A stretch of DNA of 5,466 nt, taken from Planctomycetota bacterium (GTDB taxonomy: Bacteria > Planctomycetota > Planctomycetia > Pirellulales > Thermoguttaceae). Below the pieces are notes generated by a model. It saw only the letters and a list, made by a program, of their open reading frames with translations, had not been told where the DNA came from and did not search any database. This document shows, in pieces, positions 1 to 5,466 of the stretch. The stretch lies in assembly GCA_023397045.1 (NCBI GenBank), contig JAEWUR010000198.1, positions 1-5,466 of the forward strand, read 5' to 3'. The position numbers and the translations under genes were made by a program. Numbering within the stretch: position 1 is the first letter of the stretch; every line of letters begins with the position of its first letter.

Positions 1-1
1 T

Positions 2-2791
2 CTCCCCTCTCCCGCAAGCGGGAGAGGGGCCGGGGGTGAGGGCGGCAGGAATCGCGAGAAAGCTGCGGGTGGGAATTCACTGTCGTCTCCGCCATCCGCC
101 ATCCGCAATTCGCCATCGGCAAACGGCCCTCACCCTAACCCTCTCCCAAAGGGAGAGGGGACGGTTGTTGAGTCTCTCCCAAAGGGAGAGGGGACGTTGG
201 AAAAGACTCTCCCAAAGGGAGAGGGGACAATAACAAAGCGGCCGGGCGGGCCGCCGGCGAACTTCCGGCGCATGATGTTCATGTCGCCGACGTTGGTCGG
301 CACCGATGCCGAGGAGTCGCCGTACGAGTTGACGGCCGGGCGATGGATTCGGCATGACGATCCGAAGCTTCGCGAGACGGTCGTAAGCAACCTTATGGCC
401 GACCAGTGGAAGCTTGGTCTTGGCGACGAGTTGATCGTGATGTTTGGAACGAAAGAATATCGGCTCAAGGTCGTTGGTATCACGAAGCAAGTGATGTCGC
501 AGCCGTTGAGCGAAAAGCCCACGACGTCGTCGACCGGGCGGCCGGTGATGCGCAAGCCGGGCGGCGCGCCGATCGGACCTGCGGCCTCGGCGCTTTACGT
601 GCCGATGGCTTTGGCTCGGCGAATCGCTCACAGCCCACGGCACAACGACAGCGATGCGACCGTGCCGGCGGAAGCGTTGGGAAAGACGAACCTGATCAAC
701 ATCAAGTTACGGAAGGACGCCGATCTTGACGCCTTTCGACGCCAATGGACCGACCGGCTTGCGGAGGTCGAGCCGCCGGTGTTGCTGGTCGGCGTCGACG
801 ACCTGAAAGTTGCGATGGACGAGGGCATGATGGCCCAAAACACGCGAAAACAGGCGTGGGCCGCCACGGGCATGTCACTGCTGGCCGCGTTGTTCATTAT
901 TTTTACGACGCTCAGCATGGGCGTTCACGAGCGCGTGCGGCAGTTTGCCGTGATGCGGGCGGTCGGGCTCACTCGCGGGCAGATCGCCCGAGTGATCGGC
1001 GCCGAGAGCATGCTGCTGGCGTTGATCGGCTGGGGTGGCGGCTTGGTCGCCGGTTGGTTACTGCTGACGATGGTCAGTAGTTCCAGGCCGACGCTGTTTC
1101 CGGAGGGCGTTTCGCTGGGTTGGTGGTGCATTGGTTTGACCGGCATCAGCGCGATTGGCGGTGCGTTGGCGGCGTCGATCTTCCCGGCGTGGCAGGCGAT
1201 GCGCGTCGATCCGTTGGAAGCGATGTCACCGCGCCGATCGACGCGGCCGAGTCTGAAATGGGCCTTCGTGATCGGCGTCGTTGGGCTTGCGTTGATTGCC
1301 GTCAATCCGTTGTTGCTCTACGTTGCGACGGTTCCTGACGCATTGCGTTACGGCATCCATGCGGCGGTCGGATATTCGTGCATGGCCTTGGGTTTCTTGA
1401 TGCTCGCACCGCTGGCGATTATTGTCACCGAGGCGGCGGTCGGTCCGTTGTTGGCGGTCGTGGTCGGGCTGGAGCCGCGACTGCTTGCGTCGCAGTTGAG
1501 CAACAACCTTTGGCGCACTCTGGGCGCGACGGTTGCGCTGAGCGTTGGGCTTGGGTTGTACGCCTCGATGCTTGTCTGGGGCTATTCGATGTTGCAGCCG
1601 TTCACGCCGGGCGATTGGGTGCCCGACATGCTGGTCGCGTTTCAGCAAGGTGGTTTGCCCGACGCGGAGATCGACGCGGTGCGTCGTGTGAAAGGCGTAA
1701 ATGCCGACGAGTGCATTCCGCTGGCCGTCGAGCAGCCGCGATTGGCCGGCGACATTACGGACAGTCAGCACGGCAGTTCGGTGACGCGTCAGGACAACGT
1801 GATTATGATCGGGCTTGACCCGGAGGTCGCGTTTGGCGGTCGTCGACCGGTTCTCCATGCCGAGTTCGTTCAATGCGAGTGGAAAGATGCGGTGTCGAAG
1901 CTGAAATCGGGCGGTCGTTGTTGCATCGTGCCGGACCATTTTTTGGCGGCGACGGGCTTGCGAGTTGGCGATCGTTTTTCGGTTGTCCCGCCCGAAAAAC
2001 CGGAGAAGCCGGTCGAATATACGATTGCCGGCGCGGTGAAATTGCCCGGTTGGCATTGGATGACGAAGTTTTCGGGGCTTCGCCGGCGTGACGGCCGGTC
2101 GGCGGCGATGATTTTCGCCAACTATGACGACGTGCGCCGCGATTTCGACCTGAAGCAGATCAACTTTTTCTGGATGAACATCGACAAGAGCGTTGGGGTC
2201 GAGCGGATCGGCGACGAGATGCGCGCGATCGCCGACCGGAATCTTGGCGAGAAGCAGCCGGTCAATGGGCAAGGCACCTGGGCGATGGGGGCGAGGATGT
2301 TCGGCGATTCGCTGCGCATCAGCACGCCGGACGACGTTCGGGGACGGATTACCGCCAGGGCCGACGATATGATCTGGGCGATGTGCGAACTGCCGCTGAT
2401 TACGCTGCTGGTCACGTCGCTCGGCGTGGTCAACACGATTGCGGCGTCGGTTCGCGCGCGGCGTTGGGAGTATGGCGTCATGCGGGCCGTCGGGGTCACT
2501 CGCTGGGCCATGACGCGCATGATTTTGGTCGAGGGACTGCTGATCGGCGTCATTGCGTGCGTATTGAGTCTGGCCTTCGGCATCATGGCCGGCTGGTGCG
2601 GCATCGGCATCTCGCAATACGTGAGCTTTTTTGGCGGGCTGGCGACGCCGTTGTTCATTCCGTGGTCGAAGCTGGCGTTTGGATTCTCGATCACGCTGGC
2701 GTTGTGCCTCGCGTCGGCTCTCTGGCCCGCGGTCGCGACGGGGCGTGCCGAGCCGCTTTCGCTATTGCAGGCGGGGCGGGCGTCGCTGTAA
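2..2791 (+). CDS. FtsX/MacB-type ABC transporter permease with two FtsX domains, 5' end not resolved
   Basis: Inner-membrane permease of the MacB/LolCE/YbbP superfamily (type VII ABC), which couples ATP hydrolysis by a separate ATPase to lipid, lipoprotein, drug or periplasmic work; the substrate is unknown. Numbering from TTG 197 as residue 1 (864 aa): rest of periplasmic domain 1 at about 30-220; membrane segments near 223-243, 270-292, 307-332, 354-377, 385-412 and 440-465; periplasmic domain 2 at about 470-725; segments near 733-752, 778-800 and 826-847. The two FtsX domains carry matching motifs, FAVMRAVGLTR (250-260) and YGVMRAVGVTR (759-769). A ten-segment family member should begin with one more membrane helix, which is absent. 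The frame is open from position 2, across the repeats at 139-228. Possible starts are TTG 197 (purine-rich GGGAGAGGGG upstream, but inside a repeat) and ATG 272, 275 or 281 (no clear ribosome binding site). None supplies the missing helix, so the gene probably begins upstream or is truncated. No ATPase gene is in the window. The family is secure, the start is not. Confidence 0.85.
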   Translation, partial: LPSPASGRGAGGEGGRNREKAAGGNSLSSPPSAIRNSPSANGPHPNPLPKGEGTVVESLPKGEGTLEKTLPKGEGTITKRPGGPPANFRRMMFMSPTLVGTDAEESPYELTAGRWIRHDDPKLRETVVSNLMADQWKLGLGDELIVMFGTKEYRLKVVGITKQVMSQPLSEKPTTSSTGRPVMRKPGGAPIGPAASALYVPMALARRIAHSPRHNDSDATVPAEALGKTNLINIKLRKDADLDAFRRQWTDRLAEVEPPVLLVGVDDLKVAMDEGMMAQNTRKQAWAATGMSLLAALFIIFTTLSMGVHERVRQFAVMRAVGLTRGQIARVIGAESMLLALIGWGGGLVAGWLLLTMVSSSRPTLFPEGVSLGWWCIGLTGISAIGGALAASIFPAWQAMRVDPLEAMSPRRSTRPSLKWAFVIGVVGLALIAVNPLLLYVATVPDALRYGIHAAVGYSCMALGFLMLAPLAIIVTEAAVGPLLAVVVGLEPRLLASQLSNNLWRTLGATVALSVGLGLYASMLVWGYSMLQPFTPGDWVPDMLVAFQQGGLPDAEIDAVRRVKGVNADECIPLAVEQPRLAGDITDSQHGSSVTRQDNVIMIGLDPEVAFGGRRPVLHAEFVQCEWKDAVSKLKSGGRCCIVPDHFLAATGLRVGDRFSVVPPEKPEKPVEYTIAGAVKLPGWHWMTKFSGLRRRDGRSAAMIFANYDDVRRDFDLKQINFFWMNIDKSVGVERIGDEMRAIADRNLGEKQPVNGQGTWAMGARMFGDSLRISTPDDVRGRITARADDMIWAMCELPLITLLVTSLGVVNTIAASVRARRWEYGVMRAVGVTRWAMTRMILVEGLLIGVIACVLSLAFGIMAGWCGIGISQYVSFFGGLATPLFIPWSKLAFGFSITLALCLASALWPAVATGRAEPLSLLQAGRASL
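4..29. repeat. Perfect 12-bp-stem hairpin at the window edge (REP-like)
   Basis: The arm at 4-15 (CCCCTCTCCCGC) is perfectly complementary to 18-29, with AA between them, so the real loop is probably the four bases CAAG. A G-rich tail follows, GCCGGGGGTGAGGGC at 29-43. Neither strand has a T-run after the stem, so it does not look like a rho-independent terminator. The core CCTCTCCC/GGGAGAGG is shared with the palindromes at 139-228, so both belong to one repeat family. The window starts only three bases before the stem, so the element is probably cut. Confidence 0.75.
34..135. repeat. 10-bp inverted repeat bounding an 82-bp spacer
   Basis: GGGTGAGGGC at 34-43 is the exact reverse complement of GCCCTCACCC at 126-135. 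These are the outer ends of the left hairpin element (4-43) and the right element (126-162), so the two repeats face each other. The spacer 44-125 holds the heptamer array and no gene. This could be two REP-like units in head-to-head arrangement or the ends of a small non-autonomous element. No target-site duplication was recognised. Confidence 0.55.
90..117 (+). repeat. Heptanucleotide tandem array, four copies
   Basis: Four consecutive 7-bp units read CGCCATC, CGCCATC, CGCAATT and CGCCATC. Three are identical and the third differs at two positions. The form resembles the short tandemly repeated repetitive (STRR) heptamers known from cyanobacteria. Similar CGCAATC/CGCCATC strings are, as I recall, common between planctomycete genes. 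The period is not a multiple of three, so a change in copy number would shift any reading frame crossing it. No protein or RNA function is evident. Confidence 0.7.
139..228. repeat. Three identical 22-bp palindromic units at an exact 33-bp period
   Basis: Identical 22-bp units lie at 141-162, 174-195 and 207-228. Each is CTCTCCC, AAA, then GGGAGAG plus GGGAC, so each can form a 7-bp stem with a 3-base loop. The first unit extends to a 9-bp stem (139-147 with 151-159). The two spacers are 11 bp and unrelated (163-173 and 196-206). Starts are 33 bp apart, that is 11 codons. In the permease frame the array reads LPKGEGT plus four variable residues, three times: VVES, LEKT, ITKR. The unit contains no stop codon in any of the six frames. 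Confidence 0.85.
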
Positions 2792-2813
2792 CGAGCCGAG
2801 TCGCCAAGTGCCG

Positions 2814-5021
2814 TCATTCGACGACGTTTTCACGTTCGATGCGATGGGTGCGTCCGTTCCATTGGACTTCGGGATCGCCGAAACCGTGGAAGATGCGCAC
2901 TTGTTTGGCGTCGGGCAGCGTGCCGCCGTCGGCAGGTTGGAGGGTGAACATCGCGCCGTTGGGATATGGGATGCCATTCCACTGGGTCGCGTAGAACGCG
3001 ACGATGGCCGGCGACTCGACGACGAATCCCCATTTTGGCAGTTTCACTTTGTTGCCGAAATGCGTTTCGACCTCGGCTTCGGACGATCCGAAATTGGCGA
3101 TGACGTGCGTTGCGTCCGCGCCTTGGCCGTAGACCGCGCGGCGCAACCGCCAGTCGGGCGTGAGCGGTTCGAGTTGCGTCAGGCGTTGGTGGGCCGTGAC
3201 GCGATTGAGAGGGCCAAGGATTTCGTGCGTATTTTTGAGGAACGCGTCGATCGGATGCAGGCCGGCGGCCCAGCCAAGATCGGATCGCGACGTCCAGGGA
3301 TGCGCGAAAGGGTCTTTGTTCTTCTCGTCGTCTTTTGTGGGCTCAACGGGTTGCTTCCAGTAGAGGTGATCCGGCATGGAATGGTAATGGAGCGGGCGCG
3401 CGCATAGCACATGATGGGCGACATACTCGGCGGCGTCTTGCGGTGCATAGCCGTATTTGCCGTAGCACGCCTCGCAGTCGTGGTAGACCATTTCCCAGAA
3501 GGGGATGGGAATCGCGCCGAGGGTGTCCGGTTTGAGTTGATGGAAGTAGGTGCCGGCGACTCCGACCATGCCCTCGAAGAAATCGCTGTGCGGCAATGCC
3601 CATTCGCGGCCGCATTCGCTTCCGAAGAGGCCGAAGATATCTCGGGTTTTGTCGGAAAGCTCGCTTTTGAGAGCCACGTCCTTGTTGCGGTCGATCGGAT
3701 GGTTTGGATCGAAGCAACATCGTGGAGGGACGGCGAAGGTGGTGTCGATGAAGTAGCTTCGCGGATGGAAGAGCCGCTGGATTTCGGGCAGATTTTGGGG
3801 TCGCATCGCCAATTCGATCTGTTTTGAGGCGCAGACCATATAGGCTCGACCGCCCATCCACCGCCCCCCGGTGACCAGCGAGCCGTCGGGGGCCTTTTCG
3901 ACCAAGTTGGGGTCCCAGCTCTTGGCATCGCGGTACATGTCTTGGTAATTGTCGTGGAAGCAACCGAGATAGCCGAGCGATTGGATCCGCTCGACGGCCG
4001 CCGCGAGGGCGTCGTTGCCGCCGCACTCGGGATTGGCCGGCAGAGCGTCGGGGTGGCGGCAATCGTAGCCGCCCTCGGTCCAACCGCCCAGGATGAACAG
4101 GCAGCGGTCGATTTTCAGGTCGTTTTTGAGGTGTTCGGCCATCTGCGCCGCTTCGTCAAACGTCCAGTGGACCTTGGTCCACTCTTCCTTGGTGCTGTCA
4201 TCGTTCAGATACCGCGCGAGGCACATCCAGAGTTTGACGTTCGACGCGCCGAGCAGTTGCTCGGCATGGGCATTGCGTCGGATTTTTTCGTGGAGCGTTA
4301 CGGCCAACCCCTTCGTTTCGGCGATGCGGCGATAGCCCGACGCGATCGTGTTCCAATCGCCCTTGCCCAACGGCGTCAGCCGGAGCGACTGAGTTTTTCC
4401 GTGGAGTACGACGTCGGTCGTCAGGCGTTGTTGAAACGGCTGATCGGCGTGCAGCGTCCTTTCGACCGTCGGCCAAACGTCGACGCCATCCCACGAGAGC
4501 AACAGCGCGGAGCCCGCCTTGATGAAGCCGAGCATATTCATGTGGCAGCCTTCATACTCCGACGCGCCGAAGCCGTGTTGGAAGGCGACCGGATTTCGGG
4601 CAGGAATCAAAAGGCCTTCGCGACACGGCACGACGATGGCTCCCTGTTGGAGGTTCGTCATCGCCAACGCGTCTTTCAAGACGTGAACGTCCAGCGAGTC
4701 CGGGCTGGCATAGCGGATTTCCAGCGACCGGCCGTCGTCGACCGGTTCGAACGTCACGGTGGCGCCGTTCTTGCTGCGAAGAACTATATGGGCCGCGTCG
4801 GCGTTGGCGTCGACCAATCCGTCGTCGAGCCATTGGCCCGAGCCGGCGCTGGCCGTTCCCTCGGAGGGCCATCGTTCGCCGCTCTGTTTGTCGAGCATGG
4901 ACCATTGGCCCGACTTGTCGACCTCAACCCGCATTAGGTCGTTTTCGAGCACATTGGGTTCGGCGTGCGCGATTGATGTTATTGCGGCGAGCAGAAAAAG
5001 GACTGCTGAACGGGCTGCCAT
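2814..5021 (-). CDS. Secreted TIM-barrel glycoside-hydrolase-like protein of uncharacterised family
   Basis: 735 residues from ATG 5021, chosen because a Shine-Dalgarno AGAGG lies 7 nt upstream and the product then begins with a Sec signal peptide: MAAR, a hydrophobic stretch (about 5-17), and an AHA site with likely cleavage after residue 20. There is no lipobox and no later membrane helix, so it should be exported. Residues 21-215 look beta-rich, like the mutarotase-fold domain preceding many GH barrels. About 260-600 looks like an alternating alpha/beta barrel with LGGWTEGGYD (311-320), CFHDNYQDMY (354-363), YFIDTTFA (423-430), DPNHP (438-442) and GLFGSECGREW (464-474). About 625-735 is a C-terminal beta-rich domain. 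D426 and E469 are candidate catalytic acids, by loose analogy with GH101-type enzymes, where an Asp on one strand is followed by a Glu on a later strand. It may belong to a domain of unknown function (DUF5696 comes to mind, unverified). Substrate unknown; a carbohydrate is inferred. It ends 22 bp from the convergent permease gene. It carries 14 cysteines, many for an exported enzyme. Confidence 0.8.
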   Translation of the reverse strand: MAARSAVLFLLAAITSIAHAEPNVLENDLMRVEVDKSGQWSMLDKQSGERWPSEGTASAGSGQWLDDGLVDANADAAHIVLRSKNGATVTFEPVDDGRSLEIRYASPDSLDVHVLKDALAMTNLQQGAIVVPCREGLLIPARNPVAFQHGFGASEYEGCHMNMLGFIKAGSALLLSWDGVDVWPTVERTLHADQPFQQRLTTDVVLHGKTQSLRLTPLGKGDWNTIASGYRRIAETKGLAVTLHEKIRRNAHAEQLLGASNVKLWMCLARYLNDDSTKEEWTKVHWTFDEAAQMAEHLKNDLKIDRCLFILGGWTEGGYDCRHPDALPANPECGGNDALAAAVERIQSLGYLGCFHDNYQDMYRDAKSWDPNLVEKAPDGSLVTGGRWMGGRAYMVCASKQIELAMRPQNLPEIQRLFHPRSYFIDTTFAVPPRCCFDPNHPIDRNKDVALKSELSDKTRDIFGLFGSECGREWALPHSDFFEGMVGVAGTYFHQLKPDTLGAIPIPFWEMVYHDCEACYGKYGYAPQDAAEYVAHHVLCARPLHYHSMPDHLYWKQPVEPTKDDEKNKDPFAHPWTSRSDLGWAAGLHPIDAFLKNTHEILGPLNRVTAHQRLTQLEPLTPDWRLRRAVYGQGADATHVIANFGSSEAEVETHFGNKVKLPKWGFVVESPAIVAFYATQWNGIPYPNGAMFTLQPADGGTLPDAKQVRIFHGFGDPEVQWNGRTHRIERENVVE

Positions 5022-5028
5022 GTTTTCG

Positions 5029-5033
5029 CCTCT
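5029..5033 (-). promoter_or_regulatory. Shine-Dalgarno sequence for the secreted hydrolase-like gene
   Basis: On the minus strand the sequence before ATG 5021 is AGAGG followed by CGAAAAC, a 7-nt spacer. This is a good match to the anti-Shine-Dalgarno sequence at normal distance. Together with the signal peptide that begins here, it decides the start against the in-frame ATG at 5126. Confidence 0.7.
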
Positions 5034-5052
5034 GCGAATCGAGTTGATCGTG

Positions 5053-5101
5053 GTAACCCGAAGCGTAAGCGATGCCATCCCTCGCTTACGCTTCGGGTTA
5101 C
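5053..5101. repeat. Perfect 20-bp inverted repeat with 9-base loop upstream of the hydrolase-like gene
   Basis: The arm at 5053-5072 (GTAACCCGAAGCGTAAGCGA) is perfectly complementary to 5082-5101; the loop TGCCATCCC is at 5073-5081. It ends 31 bp upstream of ATG 5021. No T-run follows on either strand, so it is not a standard terminator. In the hydrolase frame it would read NPKRKRG, then MASLTLRVT. From memory this string is common in planctomycete predicted proteins and reflects a dispersed repeat rather than a protein domain. If transcribed, it would form a strong hairpin in the 5' leader of the hydrolase-like mRNA. Confidence 0.85.
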
Positions 5102-5466
5102 TATTATGGCGCATAGATCCTGCCATTAGTAACGTCTATTTGGAAAGGCTACTTCCTGGCGCGGGATGTCGGCGGGATGGGAGACGGCGTTTGAGGTGGC
5201 CGCCTCGCATGCCGCCAATCTACCGCATGGTGCGGCGAGGGTCAACCGGGCTTGGCGGGCGTGAGGTGCAAGGGGGCATGTTTCACTTCGTGATGCTTAT
5301 GCCGGTCGAGAGTTCGCCCGCCTTTTTGGCTGTATGGCGCAAGGCTTTATTGATACTCAGGTAAATAATGTCGGGTGATTCATAGCCGAAGACTCCTGTT
5401 TACCGGCCTCCCGTTGGTCGGCCTCCCCACATTGCTTATCTGAGCCCCAATACAGGGAATACGAAC
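5102..5466. other. Intergenic stretch without a convincing gene
   Basis: No open frame with a plausible start, ribosome binding site and protein-like composition was found on either strand. Minor structure is present. CCGCA-TGG-TGCGG (5223-5235) is a 5-bp-stem hairpin nested within a larger imperfect one (CCTCGC 5203-5208 against GCGAGG 5235-5240). The 9-mer CGGCCTCCC occurs twice, 15 bp apart (5404-5412 and 5419-5427). From about 5345 the base composition becomes more AT-rich than the coding regions. The last bases, AGGGAATACGAAC, contain a Shine-Dalgarno-like AGGGA, so a plus-strand gene could start just past the window; this cannot be judged here. Confidence 0.5.
5103..5132 (-). promoter_or_regulatory. 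Weak candidate sigma-70-like promoter for the hydrolase-like gene
   Basis: On the minus strand CATAAT (5103-5108, five of six bases of TATAAT) lies 18 nt downstream of TTACTA (5127-5132, three of six bases of TTGACA). Transcription would start near 5096, inside the right arm of the inverted repeat, leaving most of the hairpin in the leader. It would also put the alternative ATG at 5126 outside the transcript. The -35 match is poor and planctomycete promoters are not well modelled, so this is a guess from position and one good hexamer. Confidence 0.2.

Noticed and set aside
139..228. A small CRISPR array (identical palindromic repeats with variable spacers)
   Set aside because: The spacers are only 11 bp, the repeat is 22 bp of low complexity, there are only three units, and no cas gene is present. 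It fits a dispersed palindromic repeat better.
36..233. Short plus-strand frame ending in repeated LSQRERG
   Set aside because: It is mostly translated repeat DNA, has no ribosome binding site, and overlaps the permease frame.
77..643. Minus-strand frames over the repeats and the permease start
   Set aside because: Their C-termini only translate the palindromic repeats (PLSLWER and PSPFGR strings) and the rest is antisense to the permease.
1226..2617. Minus-strand open frame of 463 codons
   Set aside because: Antisense to the permease; the product is dominated by R, H, Q, D and N with no hydrophobic core pattern, typical of a shadow frame.
3942..4937. Plus-strand open frame of 331 codons
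   Set aside because: It lies wholly antisense to the secreted hydrolase-like gene. Its product is rich in R, A, V and G with no recognisable domain, as expected of a shadow frame in GC-rich DNA.
5053..5101. A rho-independent terminator
   Set aside because: The stem is strong but no run of T follows on either strand, and no gene ends just before it.
5250..5272. A sigma-54-type promoter (TTGGCGGGC...GGTGCA)
   Set aside because: The GG and GC dinucleotides are 12 bases apart instead of 10, and the -24 element does not otherwise fit.
5278..5364. A 28-codon plus-strand small protein (begins MFHFVMLM)
   Set aside because: The AGGGGG before the ATG is only 1 nt away, which is too close, and GAGGTG is far. 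It is the tail of a longer shadow frame, so coding evidence is lacking.
5345..5385. A plus-strand sigma-70 promoter (TTGATA at 5350, AATAAT at 5364)
   Set aside because: The hexamers are only 8 bp apart and no other pairing gives a 16-18 bp spacer.

Overview
The window looks like a planctomycete chromosome or contig fragment, most likely Pirellulales or a relative. The evidence is GC-rich coding sequence (roughly 60 % by eye, not counted), G/C-ending codons and two kinds of interspersed palindromic repeat that I associate from memory with planctomycete genomes: a CTCTCCC-AAA-GGGAGAG family at the left end and an AACCCGAAGCG family at the right. The lineage is an inference. No rRNA, tRNA, transposase or marker gene is present to confirm it.

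Layout. Positions 1-240 are a mosaic of repeats: a 12-bp-stem hairpin at the window edge, a heptanucleotide tandem array, and three palindromic units spaced exactly 33 bp apart. These run without a stop codon into a large plus-strand gene for an FtsX/MacB-type ABC transporter permease that ends at 2791. The permease has two FtsX domains. Nine membrane segments are visible where ten are expected, so the first segment and part of the first periplasmic domain are missing at exactly the point where the repeats lie. The gene is therefore 5'-partial, interrupted in frame by the repeats, or a degraded copy.

After a 22-bp gap, a convergent minus-strand gene (2814-5021) encodes a secreted protein of 735 residues. 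It has a Sec signal peptide, an N-terminal beta-rich region, a central TIM-barrel-like region resembling distant glycoside hydrolases, and a C-terminal beta-rich region. Its start at 5021 is set by a Shine-Dalgarno sequence and the signal peptide. A longer open frame to 5126 only translates a repeat. Upstream lie a perfect 20-bp inverted repeat and about 365 bp with no convincing gene.

The two genes converge, so they are not an operon. One moves, or mechanically couples to, substrates at the inner membrane using an ATPase not present here. The other probably acts on glycans outside the cytoplasm. Nothing in the window shows that they work together. No defence system, CRISPR array or mobile-element gene is visible. 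The most unusual features are the relation between the coding-compatible repeats and the genes, and the poorly characterised putative hydrolase.
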